In this document: in pieces, positions 1 to 7,000 of the stretch | Layout: the number at the start of each line of letters is the position of its first letter | How positions within the stretch are numbered: the first letter of the stretch is position 1 | NCBI GenBank assembly: GCA_021151525.1 | Contig: JAGKXD010000111.1 | Coordinates: forward strand, 1-12,998 | Length of the DNA stretch: 12,998 nt | Direction of reading: 5' to 3' | Source: Cellvibrionaceae bacterium | Lineage (GTDB): Bacteria; Pseudomonadota; Gammaproteobacteria; Pseudomonadales; Cellvibrionaceae | Made by a program: the position numbers and the translations under genes | The notes under the pieces: generated by a model | What the model saw: only the letters and a program-made list of their open reading frames with translations | Told to the model about the DNA's origin: nothing | Database searches by the model: none

Positions 1-40
1 CCCTAACCCTCCCCTTGTGAAGGGGAGGGTTAGGGTGGGG
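1..40 (+). repeat. Perfect 16-bp hairpin with overlapping G-quadruplex motif
   Basis: Bases 1-16 and 20-35 are perfect reverse complements (16 bp each) around the 3-base loop GTG. The right arm and the next five bases form four G-runs, GGGG-A-GGG-TTA-GGG-T-GGGG (22-40), which fits the G3+N1-7 quadruplex pattern with loops of 1, 3 and 1. A T-rich stretch (41-49) follows, so on the + strand it could also work as an intrinsic terminator for a gene left of the window. Short perfect hairpins of this kind between genes are often members of dispersed intergenic repeat families. Family membership here is inference, because only one copy is present in the window. Confidence 0.7.
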
Positions 41-67
41 TTTCTTTTTCAAAATAGAGTTTAATCT

Positions 68-277
68 CTATGACTTTTTCTTCTTCCAGCGCCAGAACGC
101 ATAAACCGCAATCACGCCGCCCAGCACAGCCTGGGCAATATTGAACCACTCTTGCTGCGCCGCTGTTAAATGCCCAACCACATGCTTATATTCATAAACA
201 ATCCACGGCACCACATAGGCGGTAGCAATGGTCAGCAAAATGGCGAGAACAACGGCAATGATTCTAACTTTTAACAT
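68..277 (-). CDS. Small two-helix membrane protein, function unknown
   Basis: I do not recognise a family. Starting from the ATG at 277-275 the product is 69 residues. A TTG two codons upstream (283-281) is possible but less likely, and neither start has a clear Shine-Dalgarno sequence. There are two hydrophobic segments: one near the N-terminus (about residues 5-26, rich in I, V, L and A) and one near the C-terminus (about 45-62, ending in aromatic and Trp residues). A short polar, charged loop with His, Glu and Gln joins them, and the protein ends in a run of lysines. The positive C-terminus together with K/R at the N-terminus suggests both ends face the cytoplasm. The gene stands alone, transcribed away from the DUF1800 gene. 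It could be a holin-like or accessory membrane protein, but nothing visible decides this. Confidence 0.55.
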   Translation of the reverse strand: MLKVRIIAVVLAILLTIATAYVVPWIVYEYKHVVGHLTAAQQEWFNIAQAVLGGVIAVYAFWRWKKKKS

Positions 278-368
278 AATCAACAGACTTTGATTTTCGG
301 GGGCGCCAGCTTAGTAGGTGATGCAAGCTTAGGCAACTGGCAAAACGCTACAGGGCGCTTTACAAAAA

Positions 369-397
369 TTGAACACTTAGTATGCAGCATTGATAAT
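369..397 (+). promoter_or_regulatory. Candidate sigma-70 promoter for the DUF1800/DUF1501 operon
   Basis: TTGAAC (369-374) and GATAAT (392-397) are separated by exactly 17 bp. They match the -35 and -10 consensus at 4/6 and 5/6 positions. Transcription would start near 404, about 60 bases before the DUF1800 start codon. This is a pattern match only. Confidence 0.4.
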
Positions 398-464
398 TGA
401 TGCCCCCTATACTCAGCCTTAGCTTTTAGGCAAACCACAGATTCCCTATTTAGCAGGCCACCCT

Positions 465-2240
465 ATGCATAATAACGACCTAGCAAAAGTATCAACAGTC
501 AGTACAGTTGAAGAGCAGTTGCTCATAGAATCACCCTACCCAACACCTGCACCTATACCCGTTGTAGGCCTAACCGGCTTAGTCACCCTAACTGCCAACA
601 GCTGTGGTGGTGGAGGCGGTAGCACAACCAATGGCGGGAGCACTCAAACGAGCTCGGCCGTACCTCAGCCACTATATTCAAAAGCAGAAGCCGCACGCTT
701 TTTATTGCAAACACAATTCACCGCGACTGACGATGAAATTCAGTCCGTAAGGAACTCTAGCTACGACGCTTGGCTCAGCGCACAATTCAACGCAATCATC
801 GATCAAACCGGCGCGCAATGGCTAACCGCCAACGGCCACGCCACACCGGCTCACGATGGAAACTATTTCAATCCCGTGTTCGGCGATTGGATGGCATGGA
901 ATCAATTACTTACCGGAACCGGCCAAGTACGCAAACGTTTAGCACTCGCACTTTCAGAATTTTTTGTAGTATCACTCAACCCAATTGATGGCTTTTGGCC
1001 ACCCATGTTAATTGCCGGTTATTGGGATTTATTAAATGCAAAAGTCTTCGATAACTTCAGAAATTTACTTGAAGATATTTCGTTAAACCCAGCAATGGGA
1101 TTTTATTTAAATACCAAAGGCAATTTAAAAGAAGATGCGGCAAGCGGAAGGCAACCCGACGAAAACTACGCGCGCGAAGTTATGCAATTATTTTCGATTG
1201 GACTCTACGAATTAAATCTGGATGGCACTCTAAAAACCAACGCACAGGGCAACCCGATTGAAACCTATGTGCAATCCGATATCACCAATCTCGCCCGTGT
1301 GTTCACTGGTTATGATTGGGATTACTCGAAAGTCACGCAACAAAGTGGTTTTGAATCTTACCCTGTTCCCACACCGGAATTTACCAGTGGCCGCATGGCA
1401 TTTGATGCAAAAAAACATTCAAATTTAGCCGTGAATTTTTTAGGCACAACAATTCCCGAAAATACACCTGGGGCAGATGCACTGCGCATTGCGTTGGATA
1501 CCTTATTTAATCACGCAAACACGGGGCCGTTTTTTTGTAAGCAAATGATTCAGCGCTTAGTGACCTCCAACCCTAGCCCAGCTTACGTTCAGCGCGTAGC
1601 CAGTGTGTTTAATAACAACGGCTCCGGCGTTCGCGGCGATTTGAAATCTGTATGGCGTGCAATATTAACGGATAGCGAAGCGCGAACCTTACCCACCAAC
1701 AAAACCGCTGGAAAGTTGCGCGAGCCAATTGTGCGCCTCACACAAATTGCACGCACATTTAATGTCAGTAGCACCAACGGCAAATGGGAGATTTACGATC
1801 TCTCCAATGCCGATACCGCTTTGGGTCAAGCACCTTTGCGCTCACCTTCGGTGTTTAATTACTTTCGCCCAGGCTATGTACCCCCCAACACAGCCATGGC
1901 AGCACAGGGATTGCTTGCGCCAGAGTTTCAATTGCACAACGAAACTTCTACTGCAGGCTATATCAATCTCGTGACCTATTTTATTAAATCTGGTTACGCC
2001 GATGTAAAAATTAATCTCAGCGCCATTGAATCACTCGCAACCGATGCAAAAGCCTTGGTGGAATGGTTGAATTTACATTTAACGGCCAATCAGCTTTCTA
2101 GCAGTACAACAGACCTAATCCAGCAAGCATTAGAAGCAACGCCCGTAACAGCAACCAGCTCTAGCGATGCAAAATCTGATCGACTTTACGCAGCTATTTT
2201 ATTAGTGGCCGCCAGCCCAGAATATTTAATTCAAAAGTAA
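465..2240 (+). CDS. DUF1800 family exported/surface protein
   Basis: A 591-residue protein of the DUF1800 family (biochemical role unestablished), which is typically encoded beside a DUF1501 protein, as here. Family hallmarks are the DENYAREVMQLFSIG block (residues 232-246), a following DITNLARVFTGYDWD stretch, LREPIVRLT, and SPSVFNYFRPGY (460-471). The first 65 residues are variable: an acidic, Pro-rich start, a mildly hydrophobic stretch (33-44), then Ala-Asn-Ser-Cys47 followed by five Gly and a Ser/Thr/Gly linker. This resembles a lipoprotein attachment site plus flexible tether, but the usual basic n-region is missing and the lipobox is poor. A weak CAGG (454-457) precedes the ATG by 7 bases. 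The stop lies 17 bases before the DUF1501 start, indicating an operon. I infer export to the periplasm or outer membrane. Family assignment is confident; function is unknown. Confidence 0.88.
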   Translation: MHNNDLAKVSTVSTVEEQLLIESPYPTPAPIPVVGLTGLVTLTANSCGGGGGSTTNGGSTQTSSAVPQPLYSKAEAARFLLQTQFTATDDEIQSVRNSSYDAWLSAQFNAIIDQTGAQWLTANGHATPAHDGNYFNPVFGDWMAWNQLLTGTGQVRKRLALALSEFFVVSLNPIDGFWPPMLIAGYWDLLNAKVFDNFRNLLEDISLNPAMGFYLNTKGNLKEDAASGRQPDENYAREVMQLFSIGLYELNLDGTLKTNAQGNPIETYVQSDITNLARVFTGYDWDYSKVTQQSGFESYPVPTPEFTSGRMAFDAKKHSNLAVNFLGTTIPENTPGADALRIALDTLFNHANTGPFFCKQMIQRLVTSNPSPAYVQRVASVFNNNGSGVRGDLKSVWRAILTDSEARTLPTNKTAGKLREPIVRLTQIARTFNVSSTNGKWEIYDLSNADTALGQAPLRSPSVFNYFRPGYVPPNTAMAAQGLLAPEFQLHNETSTAGYINLVTYFIKSGYADVKINLSAIESLATDAKALVEWLNLHLTANQLSSSTTDLIQQALEATPVTATSSSDAKSDRLYAAILLVAASPEYLIQK

Positions 2241-2257
2241 TCAGGAAAGCAGCAACC

Positions 2258-3688
2258 ATGCATATCAATAAAATAAATGACATGACTCGCCGCGCTTTTT
2301 TAAAACGCGCCAGCGCACTTTCAATCATGGGTGTTGGCGCACCGCTCGCGTTAAACCTTGCGGGTATTAGCGAAGCCGCTGCATTTGAAGCAAGCGATTA
2401 CAAAGCACTGGTCTGCGTATTTTTATTTGGCGGCAATGATTATGCGAATACAGTCGTACCTTTTGATACAATCAATTACGATCTTTACAGCAGCATTCGT
2501 GGTGGTGGCGCAAATCGTACAGCAGGCGGTATAGCTTTAGGGCGCGATACGCTCACAGCAACAAAATTACAAACACTCCAACCACAAACACTTACCAACA
2601 ATATTCAATACGCGCTCTCACCAGAATTAAAATCTATGGCATCGCTATTTAATTCCGGCAAAGCCGCTGTGCAATTAAATATTGGCCCATTGCTCACACC
2701 GCTTACACTCGCGCAATACAAAGGTTCAGACCGCGTAAAATATCCACTTCCACCAAAATTATTTTCACACAATGATCAACAATCTATTTGGCAAGCATTG
2801 AACAGCGAAGGCGCGACACGCGGCTGGGGTGGCTACATGGGCGACCTCGCTTTATCCAGCAACAATATCAGCACACTGACGTGCATTTCCGCTTCGGGCA
2901 ACGCGGTATTTTTAGCAGGCAATAACGCATTGCAATATCAAATTAGTCCCACCGGAGCCATTCCCATTTGGGCTGCAAAATGGCCGGCATTTAATTCTGC
3001 CGCTGTTTCTAGCACGCTCAAAAAATTAATCACCCAAAGCAGCACACACATTTTGGAAAACGAATTGGCCATAGTGACTAAGCGCTCTATGGATTTGGAA
3101 GAAGTGGTGAATGCTGCGTTAAATCCAGTGAGCCTAACAACATCGTTTGATCGCGATGACAAAAAGAATTCGCTCGCCGAGCAATTAAAAATCGTTGCAC
3201 GTTTAATTGGTGCACGTAATGTATTGGGCGCAAAACGCCAGGTATTCTTTGTATCACTAGGTGGGTTTGATACGCATGATGGACTCACCGAAAATCACCC
3301 CAAATTACTCGCGCAAGTGGATGAAGCTATGAGCGCGTTTTATCAAGCAACCGTTGAACTGGGCGTCTCCGAAAAAGTCACCAGCTTTACCGCCTCAGAC
3401 TTTGGCCGCACTTTAGCATCCAATGGCGATGGTTCAGACCACGGCTGGGGCGGACATCATTTTGTGTTCGGCGGAGCTGTTAACGGCGGTCAGTTCTATG
3501 GCACGGCACCGCAAATTTCGCTCACCAGCGATGATCAAGTCGGCCAAGGGCGTTTGCTGCCCTCAACCTCGGTAGATCAACTAGCGGCAACTTTGGCACG
3601 CTGGTTCGGGGTTAGCAGCACAGAAATTAATTCGATCCTGCCGAATGTCGGGCGTTTTGCGACTAGCAACTTGGGCTTCATGCGTTAA
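2258..3688 (+). CDS. DUF1501 family Tat-exported protein
   Basis: A 476-residue DUF1501 protein, a family placed near the alkaline phosphatase/sulfatase superfamily. Its N-terminus has a twin-arginine signal, TRRAFLKR (residues 10-17), a hydrophobic stretch, and an Ala-Ala-Ala (40-42) cleavage site before Phe43. Folded export through Tat is therefore likely, consistent with a cofactor or metal acquired in the cytoplasm. Conserved blocks are FGGNDYAN (57-64), HND (171-173), GGFDTHDG (335-342), SDFGRT (380-385) and GSDHGWGGHH (392-401), then a GG-x-FYG region and a C-terminal DQLAATLARWFG. The Asp and His residues in these blocks are candidate metal or catalytic ligands by analogy only. AGGAA (2243-2247) lies 10 bases before the chosen ATG, and this start leaves the Tat motif suitably placed. 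It is co-transcribed with the DUF1800 gene 17 bases upstream; the substrate is unknown. Confidence 0.9.
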   Translation: MHINKINDMTRRAFLKRASALSIMGVGAPLALNLAGISEAAAFEASDYKALVCVFLFGGNDYANTVVPFDTINYDLYSSIRGGGANRTAGGIALGRDTLTATKLQTLQPQTLTNNIQYALSPELKSMASLFNSGKAAVQLNIGPLLTPLTLAQYKGSDRVKYPLPPKLFSHNDQQSIWQALNSEGATRGWGGYMGDLALSSNNISTLTCISASGNAVFLAGNNALQYQISPTGAIPIWAAKWPAFNSAAVSSTLKKLITQSSTHILENELAIVTKRSMDLEEVVNAALNPVSLTTSFDRDDKKNSLAEQLKIVARLIGARNVLGAKRQVFFVSLGGFDTHDGLTENHPKLLAQVDEAMSAFYQATVELGVSEKVTSFTASDFGRTLASNGDGSDHGWGGHHFVFGGAVNGGQFYGTAPQISLTSDDQVGQGRLLPSTSVDQLAATLARWFGVSSTEINSILPNVGRFATSNLGFMR

Positions 3689-3701
3689 ACCACCGCATAT
3701 T

Positions 3702-3718
3702 TGCACCACAAAAATGCA
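3702..3718 (+). promoter_or_regulatory. NtrC-like site, distal copy
   Basis: TGCACC-N5-AATGCA resembles the NtrC dyad TGCACC-N5-GGTGCA: the left half is complete and the right half matches 4/6. It is centred about 280 bp upstream of the predicted sigma-54 start, which is far but feasible for an enhancer. The left half lies within an 11-base repeat shared with the proximal copy. Confidence 0.4.
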
Positions 3719-3808
3719 TTCCTGAACTTTATTTTTGAAACCCAGAAGCAGGCCGCCCCGAAAATTCGCCCCACAACAAAACCATCTCATGCCCGCAAGT
3801 TATATTTT

Positions 3809-3825
3809 TGCACCACAGACGAACA
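3809..3825 (+). promoter_or_regulatory. NtrC-like half site, proximal copy
   Basis: TGCACC-N5-CGAACA has a complete left half and a poor right half (3/6) of the NtrC dyad. It is centred near -173 relative to the predicted start. The 11-mer TTTGCACCACA (3807-3817) is identical to 3700-3710, 107 bp away. Confidence 0.35.
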
Positions 3826-3963
3826 TAAAATTCCAGAAAACTCATCTTCGGCTTGACACCTCTTCACCCCCAATAAGCAATTTTCGACAAAATCGGTAAT
3901 TTTAACGACATAATTAAAGAATTTAACTGCATTTATAACCATAATCGTTTAAATCAACACCCA

Positions 3964-3979
3964 TGGCATAACGCTTGCA
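3964..3979 (+). promoter_or_regulatory. Sigma-54 (-24/-12) promoter of the nitrate reductase gene
   Basis: TGGCATAACGCTTGCA matches the RpoN consensus TGGCACRNNNNTTGCW at every defined position except one (T instead of C at position 6). The invariant GG and GC are correctly spaced. Transcription should start near 3990, giving a leader of about 20 bases with its Shine-Dalgarno CGGAG at 3995-3999. Such a short leader leaves no room for a NasT/NasR-type antitermination hairpin. Control is therefore predicted to be at initiation, by an enhancer-binding protein such as NtrC. Confidence 0.75.
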
Positions 3980-4009
3980 AAACTTAGGGTAATCCGGAGT
4001 TTTGTATTT

Positions 4010-7000
4010 ATGTCTTCTACTGTTACCCAAGCGACCAAAACCGTGTCTTCCGTTTGCCCTTACTGCGGCGTGGGCTGCGGCATGTTGTTGGAAACCGATG
4101 GCAAGAAAATTCTCAAAGTCAGCGGCGATAAAAATCACCCCACCAATTTCGGCCGTTTATGCACCAAAGGCCAAACCAGCGCACAAGCCTTGCGCGAATC
4201 CGGTCGGATGGAAGCAGCGTTTGTGCGTGCAGAACGCAGCGCTCAGTCCGTTCAAACACCGATGACAGAAGCCATCAAAACCACCGCACAACGCTTGCGG
4301 ACGATTTTGAATGAACACGGGCCAGATGCACTTTCGTTCTACGTTTCTGGGCAAATGTCCATTGAATCCCAATACCTGGTAAACAAGCTCGCCAAGGGCT
4401 TTGTGCGCACCAACAATATCGAATCCAATTCGCGCCTGTGTATGGCGAGTGCGGGCGCGGGTTACAAGCTTTCACTGGGCTCCGATGCCCCACCCGGCTC
4501 CTACCAAGATTTCGAACATACCGACCTATTCTTCGTGATCGGCGCCAACATGGCGGACTGCCACCCCATCCTTTATTTACGCATGATGGATCGCATCAAA
4601 GCCGGCGCAAAACTGATTGTGGTTGACCCACGCCGCACGCTGACGGCGGAAAAATCCGACCTGTTTATGCAGATCAAATCCGGCACCGACTTGGCGCTAC
4701 TCAATGGTTTGCTGCATTTACTCGTCGAAAACGGCCATACCGACCCAGAATTTATCGCCCAATTCACTCAAGGCTGGGAGGCGATGCCGGAGTTCTTAGC
4801 GGACTACACACCCGCGAAAGTCGCAACCATCACCGGCATCCCCGAAGACGACATTCGTAAAACTGCGAAGATGATCGGCGAAGCCAAGAATTTTATGACC
4901 TGCTGGACCATGGGTTTAAACCAGTCCACACACGGCACCTGGAACACCAACGCCATCTGCAACCTGCATTTGGCCACCGGCAAGATTTGCTCACAAGGCA
5001 GCGGCCCCTTCTCGCTCACTGGCCAACCCAACGCCATGGGCGGCAGAGAAATGGGTTATATGGGGCCTGGCCTACCCGGCCAGCGCACCTTACTCGCTGA
5101 ACCTGACCGCGTATTTATTGAAGATATGTGGGGCATTGAGCGCGGCAGCATCAGCACCAAAGTCGGCAAAGGCACGGTGGATATGTTTGAGCGCATGGCC
5201 GCCGGCGAGATCAAGGCCTGCTGGGTCATTTGCACCAATCCCGTTGCCAGTATTCCGAATCGTAAAATCGTGATTGATGGCTTACAAAAAGCCGAGCTCG
5301 TGATCGCGCAAGACGCCTTCCTCGATACCGAAACCAATCGCTACGCCGACATCCTTTTACCCGGCGCACTCTGGGCAGAAGCCGAAGGCGTGATGATTAA
5401 CTCCGAGCGCAACCTCACCCTTATGCAAGAAGCCCTACCGCCACCGGGCGAAGCCATGGCGGATTGGGAGATAGTCGCAAAAGTTGCCTGTGAAATGGGT
5501 TTTGCCGATGGCTTTAGCTTCAGCTCCGCCGAAGAAGTCTTCGAGGAAATCAAACGCAGCTACAACCCCAAAACTGGCTACGATCTGCGTGGCATAAGCT
5601 ACAACCGCCTGCGTGAAAAATCCATCCAATGGCCCTGCGCGGATGACAAAGCGAGCGACCGCAACCCGATTCGCTACCTAAACACCGGCATCAACCAAAC
5701 TTTAAAAATCCGCGAGGATGGCAGCCAACCCAAATTCCTGTTTGCCACCGATTCCGGCAAAGCCAATTTCTTCGCTCGCCCGCACGTGGACGCGGTGGAA
5801 ATGCCCGATGGCGATTTCCCCTTTATCCTCAACACAGGTCGCGTGCAACACCAATGGCACACCATGACCAAGACGGGCAAAATCGCTACGCTGAACAAAT
5901 TAAACCCTGCACCTTTTGTGGAAATTCACCCTGAAGACGCCGCCGAGTTAGGCATTAAAACCAAAGATAAAGTAGAAGTGCGCTCGCGCCGTGGCTACGC
6001 CATACTGCCCGCCATAGTGACTGACCGCGTGCTGCCCGGCGCCTGCTTCGCGCCCTTTCACTGGAACGATATTTACGGCGAAAATCTCGCGATTAACGCC
6101 GTCACCAGCGATGCGATTGATGCCATATCGCAACAACCCGAATTAAAAGTGTGTGCCGTTACGCTCAAGCGCGTTGAAGTTTTTGCCGATGATTCGCAAA
6201 CTCAACATGAGAGCGCCGCGCATACGAGTTCAGCTCAAGCAAGCGTGGCCTTTGCCGCCTTGAGCGAGGAAACCAGCATGACCTTGATCGACACTTTCGC
6301 CACCACGCTCGGTTTAAAAGCCGCCGTAGCGCCCGAACTTTCGGTGGAAGAGAAAACTTTCTTAAGCGGATTTATCGGCGGCTTAACCGCCAGTGCAAAA
6401 CATATCAATGCAGTGCCAACATTGCCGGTTGATTGCCCCGTAAGCCCCGCCAATCGTGTTTATGTAAATGGTTTACTCGCCGGATTATTTAGCCGCACTC
6501 TGCCAATTGGTGTAAGTGCCAATCAAGCTATAAGCAAACCTGCGCTCGCAATTTTGTGGGCATCGCAAACTGGCAACGCCGAAGCTCTCGCCGAAAAATT
6601 CGCCGCGCAATTAAGTGCAAATTGGACAGTGAACTTGCAGGCGATGAACGACTACAGCGTGGAAAAACTCGCGCAAGATAAACACGCGATTTTTATCACC
6701 AGCACCTTCGGCGATGGCGACGCGCCCGATACCGGCGGTGATTTCTGGGGACAATTGAACGGCGATTCCACGCCGAACCTTGCGCATTTAGATTTCGCAC
6801 TGCTCGCGCTGGGCGATTCCAATTACGATCAATTCTGCGGTCATGGCAAAAAATTATTTGCACGCCTGCAGGCGCTGGGCGCGAAACCACTTACCGAACG
6901 CGTAGATTGCGATACGGATTTTGAAGCACCATCTGGCGAATGGTTTACTAAACTGAACGAAGCACTCAAAGCCCATTTGCCTAGAGAGACTTCATCCAAC

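Larger units (their letters stand above)
3689..4009 (+). promoter_or_regulatory. 321-bp nitrate reductase control region
   Basis: No gene is visible. The stretch separates the DUF1501 stop from the nitrate reductase start. It holds two copies of TTTGCACCACA (3700-3710 and 3807-3817), an AT-rich spacer (about 3880-3955), a sigma-54 promoter (3964-3979) and a Shine-Dalgarno CGGAG (3995-3999) 10 bases before the ATG. This arrangement of distal activator sites, flexible spacer and -24/-12 element is typical of NtrC-activated promoters. No convincing intrinsic terminator for the DUF1501 gene is seen. Confidence 0.6.

Noticed and set aside
2938..3288. 116-codon open frame on the minus strand
   Set aside because: It is antisense to the conserved DUF1501 gene, with no recognisable domain or ribosome site.
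3853..3881. Sigma-70 promoter for the nitrate reductase starting at TTGACA
   Set aside because: The -35 is perfect but no acceptable -10 lies 16-18 bp downstream (AGCAAT is only 3/6); the sigma-54 element is far better.
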